Under the pieces are notes generated by a model that saw nothing but the letters and a program-made list of their open reading frames with translations, was not told the origin of the DNA and did no database searches. From positions 219,132 through 283,131 of the forward strand of contig CAZMOZ010000003.1 of assembly GCA_964568145.1 (NCBI GenBank): a stretch of 64,000 nt of DNA. Reading direction: 5' to 3'. Shown in pieces: positions 34,003-43,600 of the stretch (position 1 is its first letter; every line of letters begins with the position of its first letter). The position numbers and the translations under genes were made by a program. The stretch comes from DSVZ01 sp964568145. Its GTDB lineage: Bacteria; Verrucomicrobiota; Verrucomicrobiia; Limisphaerales; J093.

Positions 34003-35340
34003 TTACTCGAAACTTTCCACCCGGATCATTACCGGCGGCGCCTTGACCACCGCCAGCCGGCCGATGCGCGCCAGCGCGCGCTGCAGGGTCGCGTTGGGCG
34101 CGTCGTGGATCATCAGGATCAACGGCACCGTCTCGCCCACGTGCCCTTCAGGCTGGATGATGGAGGCGATACCGATCCGCGCCGCGCCGAGGATGGCGGA
34201 AATCCTGGCGATCACGCCCGGCCGGTCCACCACGCTGAGCCGCACGTAATAGCGCGAACTCACCGCGCCGAGTGGAGCCACCGTGCCGCCGGTGTCGTGG
34301 GCCACGAACGGCGGGATGCGCCGTGCGCTGCCGTGCGCGAGGTCCAGCGCCGCGTCGGCCAGGTCGCTCAGCACGGCGCTGGCGGTGGCGTCCTTGCCGG
34401 CGCCCCGGCCGTAAAACAGCGTGTCGCCCACCACGTCGCCGCGCACAAAGATGGCATTGAAGACGCCGTTCACGCTGGCGAGCACGTGCGTGTTCGGGAT
34501 CAGCGCCGGATAGACCGAGACCTGGATGCGCGCGCCGTTCGTGTCGCCGGACCGCGTCTTCGCCGGCGGGCCGGGCAGCCGCTTCACGATGCCCAGCAGC
34601 TTGATCGTGTAGCCCAGTTGCGCGGCGAACTGCATGTCCAGCCGCGACACCGCCCGGATGCCTTCGACGTGGATCCGCGCTGGCTTCACCCAGAAGCCGT
34701 GGGCCAGCGAAGCCAGGATGCCGGTCTTGTGCTGGGCGTCGAAGCCGTCCACGTCCAGGTCGGGCGGCGTCTCGGCGAAGCCCTGGCGCTGGGCGTCCGC
34801 CAGCACGTCGGCGAAGTCCGCGCCCTCCTGCTTCATGCGGGTGAGGATGTAATTGCAGGTGCCGTTGACGATGCCGTAGAGGTGCGTGATGCGGTTGCCG
34901 ACGAACGCCTCGCGCATCGCCTTGATGATCGGAATGCCCCCGGCCACGCTCGCCTCGTAATAGAGGTTCACCCCGCGCCGGCGGGCGGCGGCGAACAACT
35001 CCTCGCCATGCGCCGACAGCAGGGCCTTGTTGGCGGTGACCACCGGTTTGCCCAGCTCGAGCGCCTCCAGCACCATCGTTCGCGCCAGGGTGGTGCCGCC
35101 GACCAGCTCGACCACGACCCGCACCTGCGGATCGCGCACGACCGCCTGCCAGTCGGTGGTCAGCACGGTCTGCGGGATGGGATAGGGCCGCGGCTCGTCA
35201 AACGCCTTCACCGCCACGCGGCGCAAGTCAAGCCGGACGCCCAGCCGCGCGGCCATGAGGTCGCCGTTGCGCTGCCAGTGGTGGAAGACGCCGCTGCCCA
35301 CCGTGCCGCCGCCGAGCATGCCGATGTTCACCTGTTCCAT
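34003..35340 (-). CDS. hom: Homoserine dehydrogenase with C-terminal ACT domain
   Basis: Reduces aspartate semialdehyde to homoserine in Thr/Met synthesis. The 445-residue protein starts MEQVNIGMLGGGTVGSGVF (GxGxxG nucleotide motif). It has VVELVGGTTLA, PVVTANKALLS and YEASVAGGIPIIKAMRE, with the catalytic region YGIVNGTCNYIL and DLDVDGFDAQHK. The ACT domain at about 365-445 (YYVRLSVVDRPGVIARISAIL) is the site of threonine feedback in monofunctional HSDs. The start at 35340 gives the normal beginning; the frame is open for another 13 codons. First gene of the thr cluster. Confidence 0.96.
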   Translation of the reverse strand: MEQVNIGMLGGGTVGSGVFHHWQRNGDLMAARLGVRLDLRRVAVKAFDEPRPYPIPQTVLTTDWQAVVRDPQVRVVVELVGGTTLARTMVLEALELGKPVVTANKALLSAHGEELFAAARRRGVNLYYEASVAGGIPIIKAMREAFVGNRITHLYGIVNGTCNYILTRMKQEGADFADVLADAQRQGFAETPPDLDVDGFDAQHKTGILASLAHGFWVKPARIHVEGIRAVSRLDMQFAAQLGYTIKLLGIVKRLPGPPAKTRSGDTNGARIQVSVYPALIPNTHVLASVNGVFNAIFVRGDVVGDTLFYGRGAGKDATASAVLSDLADAALDLAHGSARRIPPFVAHDTGGTVAPLGAVSSRYYVRLSVVDRPGVIARISAILGAARIGIASIIQPEGHVGETVPLILMIHDAPNATLQRALARIGRLAVVKAPPVMIRVESFE

Positions 35341-35508
35341 AAAGCCGGCAAGGGTGCCGGGGCGTCGCGGCCCGGACAATGCTTTTTGGGGGGCTTTCGG
35401 CGTTCGTGGCGCATCTCAGTTTCTTGCCGGGCATTCGGGAGCGCCTGGCTGGTCGGCCCAAGCGCTGTCCGGACCCGTCTTGACTCGCCGGCCGCAGCCG
35501 CTTCCGTT

Positions 35509-35645
35509 CCCCTCACCCCAACCCTCTCCCGGCGGGAGAGGGAGCAACGCGCCCCGGGCGGCGCCCATGCGGAAGGTGTCCGAACTGACGCAGGCGCTGG
35601 AACGGCCTCCCTCTCCTCCCCGGGGAGAGGGCCGGGGTGAGGGGG
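35509..35645. repeat. 137-bp inverted-repeat element (MITE/REP-like)
   Basis: The ends are CCCCTCACCCCAACCCTCTC at 35509 and, reversed, a GGCCGGGGTGAGGGGG arm ending at 35645. Each arm also folds on itself: CCCTCTCCC/GGGAGAGGG at 35522-35542 and CCCTCTCCTCC/GGGGAGAGGG at 35609-35631. The core between has no gene. The structure matches the non-autonomous CTCACCCC-type repeats common in large bacterial genomes. It sits in the 590-bp gap between hom and a decayed TSP3 gene; 35646-35924 holds nothing recognised. Confidence 0.75.
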
Positions 35646-35929
35646 AAGGCGGCGAACGAAAGACTTCACGGGTGGATGGCCGTTCGCGCCGTTGGCCGGA
35701 AGAAACTCCCTCAACGAGTAAAGCGCGCGCGCCTGCGGTGTTGATGTAAACCAAAACTTGACTGAGATCGAAATGGGAGTACCCGTACTGACGCAATCCA
35801 CACAGCCAGAGGCCCTTGCGCGCCAAGGACACATGCCCTTGCGCAGAGCGCCGCCCGCGGGGCTGCCGGGTAACCGGTACGGCGCTGGCTTTGGCCGCTG
35901 CCGGCCTTGCCCTCGCCTGCGCGTAAGGC

Positions 35930-36640
35930 GAGGAACTGCGCATCATCCAGTACAACCGCGCACCGGCGGAACGCTGGCAGTTGGATTTCCATGACGAGAG
36001 CACCCAACTCCGCTCGTAGCAGCTTCTGCATTGCGCCGACATCGGCGCTCCCGACTGGCAGCCTGTGCCGGATGCCGTGTTTGCTCCGCAGGAAACCGGC
36101 CGATGCCGGGTAACCTTCGCCGGGTCTGACGCGGCAGCGGGTTTTACCGCATCGTGGCGCGGAGCGCAGAAGGGCCGGACGCGGACGGTGACGGGCTCAG
36201 CGACGAGTTTGAGCGGTTGCGGGGGACCGATCCGGCCCGGCCGGACACGGACGCCGACGGCTTCGGCGACGGCATGGAACTGGCCAACGGCAGCGACCCG
36301 CTCGACGCGCGGAGCCAGCCGCTGCTCAGCGTTCTGCCCGCGGTGGATTTCCAAACCTCCTCGGTGCTCACCGTCTCCGAGGGTGACGGCGTTTGCCGCG
36401 TTCCGCTGGTACTGGATGCTCCGCTGCGCGGGGTCATCCACGTGGCGGTTGATCCGTCGGGTACGGCCGTCGCGGTGGGTCCGAGGAACGACATCGAGCC
36501 AGTACCCGCGACGATCGCGGTGGACGGCACCGCCGCGGCGATCCCGTTCCGGCTGGTGGACGACCTGCGGATGGCCGGCACGCGCTATCTGATCCTGGAC
36601 ATCCGGCCCGACCCGCCGGGGCGCTACCGCCCGGCGCGCA
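35930..36640 (+). pseudogene. Decayed TSP type-3 repeat surface protein
   Basis: A conserved reading can be followed across damage. It runs LRIIQYNRAPAERWQLDF, an in-frame TAG at 36017, then DIGAPDWQPVPDAVFAP. A single-nt deletion near 36141 (the sequence needs one more T to give GFYRIVARS) is followed by DADGDGLSDEFERL and DTDADGFGDGMELANGSDP. The latter are two thrombospondin type-3 calcium-binding loops. The homology then stops near 36620, where the frame enters the antisense of the VCBS gene. Both ends are therefore truncated. Intact relatives are large secreted proteins; this one is likely non-functional. Confidence 0.7.
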
Positions 36641-37655
36641 GGTACACCCACACCCCGCCGTGGGTGCTGCGGCGGCTGCCGCCGCCTTCCGACCAGAAGT
36701 CGCCCACCAGCAGGTCCGGCCGGCCGTCGCTGTTCCAGTCCGTCACGGCGGGTTTGGCGCGGAGCGCGCTGCGCTTGGGCGCGGCACTGAGGCCGGCGTG
36801 ATCGCCGAAGGACTCCACCAAGGTGACGCCCGCCGCCAGCCGCGGCGCGGTCCGGCTGCCCGTGTTGCGATACCACACCACCGCGCCGGAGTCGCCGCCC
36901 ACCAGCACGTCCGCCAGGCCGTCGCCGTCCCAGTCCGCGATGCACGGCCCGGCGTCACCGCGCTCGGCGGTGACGGCCTTGCCGTCGGCTTCCAGCCGCG
37001 CGCGCTGGGCGAACCCCGGCTTTTGCGGCGTGCCGGTGTTGGTCACCAGCCAGACCTGGCCCTCGATGTTGCCCACCACCAGGTCGGAGTCGCCGTCGCC
37101 GTCCCAGTCGGTCACCGCCACCGCCGCGGCCCGGCCCACGTTCAGCCGGCCGGAGCCGGCCTTCAGGGGTTCGGGCGCGGCGAACGTGCCGTTGGGCTTG
37201 CGGCGGAACCAGTAAATCTCGCCCGGGAAGGATCCCGACACCATGTCCAGCCGCCCATCGCCGTCGAGGTCCGCCAACTGCGGACCAAAGCCGACGCATC
37301 AGCCCGCCGGCACCTTGCCCTCGGCCCCGCCGGCCTGGAACCAGGCGAAGGCGCCGAACTTGGGCGCCGCGTCCGTGCCGGTGTTCCGGTAGATGCGCAG
37401 CTTGCCGCTGCCAAACTGGCCCACCAGCAGGTCACGCACGCCGTCGCCGTCGAAGTCCGTCATCAACGGCGCCGCGTGGCCGATCTCGACATCCATCGGC
37501 TGGCCGGCGGCCTCGACGCGGAACGGCGGCTCCAGTTCGGCGGCCTGCGCGACGCCGAGCCAGGCCGCGACTGCAGCGAGCAGCAAGGGGCAGCGTGCGC
37601 GCCGGGCTGCTTGTGCTCCCCGGCTTAGATCGGTGGTTTCAGGCAACGTCTTCAT
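36624..37655 (-). CDS. Secreted FG-GAP/VCBS repeat protein with in-frame TGA (possible selenoprotein)
   Basis: The 343-codon frame starts at ATG 37655 with a signal peptide ending GVAQA. It carries five FG-GAP/VCBS blades with calcium loops (DFDGDGVRDLLVGQF, DLDGDGRLDMVSGSF, DWDGDGDSDLVVGNI, DWDGDGLADVLVGGD, DWNSDGRPDLLVGDF), enough for a beta-propeller. Codon 119 is TGA (37299-37301), read GKVPAG-TGA-CVGFGPQLAD, with the same frame intact on both sides and no other damage. A hairpin starts 2 nt after it. Either this is selenocysteine next to Cys120, or a fresh nonsense mutation. It precedes no related gene; the large BlaR1-type gene ends 38 bp upstream of its start. Confidence 0.75.
37262..37301 (-). 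promoter_or_regulatory. Candidate bacterial SECIS element after an in-frame TGA
   Basis: Reading the minus strand after TGA (37301-37299): 2 nt, then CGTCG pairing with CGACG (37296-37292 with 37266-37262). A 5-nt/1-nt internal loop follows, then a perfect 7-bp stem GGTCCGC/GCGGACC (37286-37280 with 37274-37268) and a 5-nt loop AGTTG. The loop begins 19 nt after TGA and has G at its second position, as described for bacterial SECIS elements. The structure is seen; its function is inferred. Confidence 0.5.
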
Positions 37656-37692
37656 GGTGTGCGGATGTTTGGGCGCTTTGCGGTTGTGAGAT

Positions 37693-40600
37693 TCAACGGG
37701 AGAATGTGGCTTCCAACTGGCGGTTTTCAACTTTCCAGATTTTCACCACCCGGTCCCAGCCGGCGGTCGCCAGCCGCCGGCCGTCCGGTGAAATGGCGAG
37801 CCCATGACAGCGGTCGTCGTGGGCCGGGATCGTCCCCAGCTTGGCGCCGGTCGCCACCAGCCACAGCTCGACGACTCCGCGGTCGTCGCTGCTGGCCAGC
37901 AACCGGCCGTCCGGCGAAAACGCCGCGGCCATCACCCCGGTGCGGTCACGAGCCAGGCGGCTGGTCCCCTCGCCGGCCGGCACCGACCACACCCGCAAGT
38001 GGCCGTCCCAACTGCCGGTGACGATGGTCTTGCCGTCCGGGGAGAACTCGACGGCTTCGGCCGTGCGGGGAGCGCTGGCGTCCAGCTCGTGTGCCTTCTC
38101 GCCCGCGGGCAGCCGCCAGACGTGGAGCTTCCCGGGCCAGGTGCCCGCGGCCAGCCACTGGCCGTCCGGCGAGATCGCGATCTTCACCACGCCCTGGCCG
38201 GGCAGCACGAACGCGCGCCGCGCCTCGCCGGTCTCCACGTCCCACAGCCGCACCGTTTCATCGAAGCCGCCCGAGGCCAGCGTGCGGCCGTCCGGCGCGA
38301 AGACCACCGAGTTCACCAGTTTGGTCTGTTGCGGCAGCGCCCGGACCACCCCGCCGTTCGCGGGGTCCAGCAGGGTGATCTGCCCCGCGAAGTCGCCGAT
38401 GGCCAGCCGCCGGCCGTCCGGCGAAAACGCGGCTGTGCGAATCGTGCTTTCCTGCCGGATCACCACGCGGGGCCGGCCGGTGGCGACATCCCACAAGACC
38501 AGCTCGCCCGGCTCGCGCGGGTTGTCCCAGCCGGCGGTGGTGGCCAGGGTCCGGCCGTCCGGCGAAAACACCGCCGTCCAGAGCCGCGGCTTGACGCCCC
38601 GCAGTTCGGCCGGCGCGGTGTCACGGAGGATGACGCCAGACGCGTCCGGGGCGGGGGCGGCTTTCAACCCGGCGTCCTCAGCCGCAGCCGGAGCGGGCGC
38701 GGGCTCGGTCCTGGCCTCATCCGGCTCGGCCGTGGCTGGCGTGGGCGCGGCGGATTTGACCGGCTCGCCCAGTGCCTGGCGCACCGCCTCAAGCACGGCC
38801 TCGCCTCGCAACGGCGTGGGCTGGGTCGAGTCGCCCGTCCGTCCGAACACGGACAGCGGCAGTTTCGCGTCCGGGAATTGCCGGGGCAGATCCCGCTTCA
38901 TCCCGGCCGGGGGCACGATTTGCGGCCATTTGATTTCGAGTTCGGCGACCAGCTTCCGCGCGGGCTCGAGGTCGTCGTCCATGACCGCGCCGAGCATGAC
39001 CAGCCGGCCGTCGCCGGCGTACTCGGCATGGAGCCGCTTGAGCAATTGGAGTTCTGCGTGGCTGGCCTCGTTGGTCGCGGACCACGCGGTCATGAGCACG
39101 AACTTTCCCTCCATCTGCGTGGCGTCGAACGTGCCGCCGTCGAGCGTGGGCAGCCGCTCGCCCGCACTGGCGCGGCCGCCGGGCGCCTCGGCCTGACGCG
39201 CGCGGTCGGCGGCGATTTCCTGTTCGGAGCGCAGTTCGAGCCGGAGTTCGCCCAGGTCCAGCGGTTCATCGCTCTGGCCGCCGGGGATTTCCGGCACCTC
39301 CACCTCGCGGACAATGAAACCCAGGGGGGTCTGCGGAAGACTGTCCGCCGGCTCCACAAAGTGCAGGTTCAGTTGGTATTGCCCGGCTGCCACGTCATCA
39401 AACCGGAACGAGCCGTCCGGCTGCCAGGTGGGCGCGTAGTGGCGCTGGTTCGCCACAGCCTCCCGGAACTCTGGCGACTTTTGCCAGGCGCGATAGCCTT
39501 CCGGTGTGCGCATTTCGGGCGGCGGCTGGGGAAACCGGGTGCTCAGCGAATGATGGCCGCTGGTCCAGTCAAGCTTCCGCCGCGGGTCACTGAGGACCAC
39601 CTTGCCGATCACCGGCCGGCCGGTCCCGCCATAGACGACCTGCGTGACCGCGCCGGTCTTGACGGTGACGCGTTGCAGATGGCTCCAACTCCCGCCGCGG
39701 CCGATCGGGACCGGCCGCATGAGCTGGCGCTCGCCGGGCGGCGCTTTGTCAATGGCGAACCGGCCCGCCGAATCGGTCCGGGTCTTGTAGGCGTTGAAAT
39801 CCAGGTGCCAGTCGCCTGGACCCAGGGCGCGATTAACCAGCGCCACCTCGCGGTCCACAGCGGACTGCGAACCGATCTTGAACACGCCTTCGATGCGGCC
39901 CCAGGGCTGCAAGACGATCTTGCCGGCGGCGGCCACGGCCTCCGTGGTGATCTCCGCAAAGCCGTGGTCGGGATCCACGGCGAGCAGGGTGGGATTGGGC
40001 AGCAAGGCCGGCAGCTTGAAGCGCCCTTCGGCGTCGGTCTTCGTCAGATTCAACTGGTTCCCGCCGAACGGGCGGAAAGCGCCTTGACCCAGTTGCAGGT
40101 AGCCAAAGCCAACGATGCCCACCTCCGCGCCGGCGACCGGCTGGCCGGCGGCGTTGACCACCACGCCTTGCGGGCCGGAGCCTTTCTTCAGTTTGAACGT
40201 GTGTTCGTGCCAGCCCGTGCTGGCCAACACCGGCGAAACCTCGGGCAAATATCCCTCCGCCGCCGCCAGGAAACGCACCTGACCGCCGGAGTCGTAGTCC
40301 AGTCCCACGCTGAATGAGCCGTCGGCGCTGGCGGTGGGTTGCTCGCGGCCCGATTGCCAGTTGGTCTGGTCCGGATCAAGGCCGCCCCAGACGTCGCCGC
40401 GCACCAGCCGGAACGCGGTGACGGGTTGGCCGGTCTCCGCGTCCAGCACGCGGCCGGTGAATAGGAAGACCCTCGCCAGGCGCAGGGGCACGAAGGAGAT
40501 TTCGGGCGCCGCCACCCCGCTGAGTTCCTGCGTGGTCTGATTGAAGCCCCACTTGGACACGGCGAGCGTGACCGCCTCCAACGGCGCGCCATCCTTGCGG

Positions 40601-43600
40601 AACCGGCCCTCGGCGTCGGTCTCGGCCCGCCAGTTCAACAGGCTGAGGTCCTGCCAGCGTTCGATGGTCACCACCGCGCCGGGCACCGGCTGGTCGCGCT
40701 CATCGGTCACCCGGCCCTCGATCGTCCGGCCGGGCTGCAACGTGTAGAAAAGCGGCTTCAGCCCGCGCTCGAGCTGGATCTTCGCCAGCTCCGGCGCCCG
40801 GCCGGCGGCCTGGACGAGCAACATCGCCTCGCCCGTTTCCAGGACCAGAAGGCGGAAATGGCCGTCCGCATGAGTCCGGGTTTCGCGGCGGGTGGCAAAC
40901 TCGTCACCGCTGGCCAGCATAACACCGGCCTCCGCCACCGGCTTGAGCCTGTTGCCCTCCATGAGCGACACCTGCCCGTAGATTTCGATGCCCGGCTCGA
41001 TCGTCATCACCGCCTCGCCCGCCAGCAGGCTCCGGGTGCTGACGAGCCGTTCGCCGGCTTCGTCGGCCTGGTCGTATTCCGCCGGGAAGAAGCCGGGATG
41101 GCTGAGCTTGAAGTTCAAGCCTTCGGGCTTCGGCGGCGCGCTGCGGGAGGTCCAGCGGCCGTCACCGTCGGTCTTGACCGCTTCCAGTTCGAGCTCGAGG
41201 AACTGGCCGACGGCGTCGCGCATCACGCCATTGACTTGCACCCGCACGCCCGGCACGGGCCGGCCCTGGTCGTCGCGCACCACGCCGCCGATGCGGACGC
41301 CACGCTCGAGCCGCAGGGTGAGTTCGCGCGGCAGACGGGGGCCCGGCAGAACTTCCTGGCGCGGCAGGTGGCCGGGCGCACGGGCCACCAGCGTGAACTG
41401 CGTGATGCCTTCCGGCGGGAAATCCAGCGTCACGCGGCCCTCGCGGTCGGCGTGGTGCTCGCCAAAGGCGTGCGAGCCCTGGGCGTTGGCCACTTGCAGG
41501 CGCACGCTGGCACCGGCGACGGGCTGGCCGGAATCCGCCGCCACAAGGCGCAGCCGGCATTCGCCGCTGGAGGCGGGTTTGGGCGAAGTGGCATCGCCCG
41601 CGGCTGCCAAACTTCGGTCTTTGGCTTCAACCGCTGCCGCTGCGGGCGGCGTGGCTCCCGGCCCGGCTCCCGGCGCTTCCGCCGTCATGGCCACGATCAC
41701 CGGCGTGACGCGAGTCAGCAGCGACACCACGTCCACGCTCACCACCGGCTGGTCGGGACGCGGGTTGGCCAGACGGGTGTGGAACAGGCGCAGCGTGCCG
41801 CCGAAGGCGTCGGTTTCCGGGCTGGTGCCGGTCCAGGCCACGCGCGTGGCGGGGTCGCTGACGACGCCGGACTTTTCGCCGCGTTCCACCCACCAGTTGC
41901 GCACGTGTACGCCGTAGCGGAGCGGCAGGTCGGCGCTCTGGCCGTCGGCGTAATGCAGCACCAGTCTGGCGATGGGCGTGCCGTCCGGCGCGTCGTAGCC
42001 CGCGCCGTGAAAGAGGTGCAACGCGGCCAGCGGACCGCCGACGGCAATGCCTTCGACGCGGGTGGGGAACTGCTTGTTGTCGCGCAGCGCGCCCAGGCCG
42101 CTGAGTTCGAGCAGGCCTCCCAGGTCGAACGGCACGTCGTCAAAAGTCTGGAGGCCTTTCGGCACCGCGGCCCAGGAGGTGCCGGGCTTGATCGTGTCCC
42201 AGCGCGTGACGTAATGCGGCGCCAGGTCCAGTGGGCGGAAGCGCAGGGTGCCGGCTGCCGCGTCGGAACCCACCCGGCCTTCGGCCGAAGGCATGGCGCC
42301 GCCGGCCGTTTCCGCCGGCCGGGGTTGCGCGTCGGTCAACGTGACGAAGGCCAGTCCGGCCACCCACACCGCCGCCAGACCCGACCACCGGCCCGGACGG
42401 CGGAATGCGGCGATGGCCGCGATGCGTTCGCGCATCGCGCGCTTGTCTTCGAGGATGCCCACCGCCGCCGGCACGGCCACCGGGCGGGTGAAGCTCGCGA
42501 CCAGCTTGAGGATCGTCCGGCCGTACCCCTGGGCGTGGTCCTCGCCGAGCGCGGCGAGGGCCAGGTGGTCGGCGGCCAGTTCGCGGTCCGCGCGCAACCG
42601 GCGCAGGGCGTACCAGACCGCCGGGTTGAACCAGTGCAGCACCTGCGCGACGGTGGCGAGCCAGTTCACGAGGATGTCGCCGCGCCGGAGGTGGGCGAGT
42701 TCGTGGAGCAGCACGTGGCGGAGTTCGGCGTGGGTCAGGCGCCGCGCCAGGCCGGCGGGCAGCAGCAGCCGAGGCCGCCGCCAGCCGCACAAGGCCGGGC
42801 TTTGGACGCGGTCGGTCTCGAACGCGGCCACCGCGCGGCGCACGCGCAAACGCCGGCGGCATTCGGCCAGCAAGCCGGTCAGGGCGAGATCGGTCACCGG
42901 CTGGCTGGCGGCGCGCAAGGCCTGGCGAAACCGGAGTGAAGTCCACACCACCCGCCCGCCCAGCAGGCCCACGCCGGCCAGCCACAGGCCCGGCCAGAAC
43001 CACGCCTTCAGCAGCGCGTGGACGTTGTGGCTGGCGACGGGAACCTCGGCGCCGGGAATCGAAGGCGCTGCTGACGCGCCGCGCTCCAAACGCGGGCGCG
43101 CGCCAGCCTCTCCGGCGGCGGAAAGCGCGCCGCCATCGGACTGCGCCGATTCCCCGGCGCTTTGGATTGGAGCACCCGCCGGCGGAACCACCGCCCCGGC
43201 GGGAAACGGGATGTTCCGCCATGAAAGCGGCGCTGAAGCGTCGCGCTCCCACCGCGGCGGCGCGTCGGTGTCCGCCGCGACGGACCACGCGGCGACCTTG
43301 GATTGCTCCGGTTCAGCGGTGCTTGGGATTGCGGGCACGGTGGTCGGGGGCGGCGAAATGTCCACGGCGCGGAGCAGGCCCGCGTGGCCGGGCAGCCAGT
43401 TGAACATGCTCCACGCGGCGGCGGGCGTCACTGGCAACAACAGCCGGGCCAGAACGAGCAGCCACAGCGCGTGCCGCCAGCGCGGCGCGAGCCAGCGGCG
43501 GAACAGGCGCAGGAGCAGCAGGACCAGCGCGACCAGGATGGCCGCCTGCCAGGAGGCGCGCAGCAGCCCTTCGAGCAGGGGGGTGGGGAACTCGACGGCG

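Noticed and set aside
35646..35929. Possible gene or tRNA in the stretch before the TSP3 pseudogene
   Set aside because: No cloverleaf or protein-like frame was found; the frames present are short and lack motifs.
37804..42939. Two long plus-strand frames (837 and 693 residues) opposite the giant sensor gene
   Set aside because: They mirror the third codon position bias of the real gene; there are no motifs, and the minus-strand reading gives M56 and WD40 domains.
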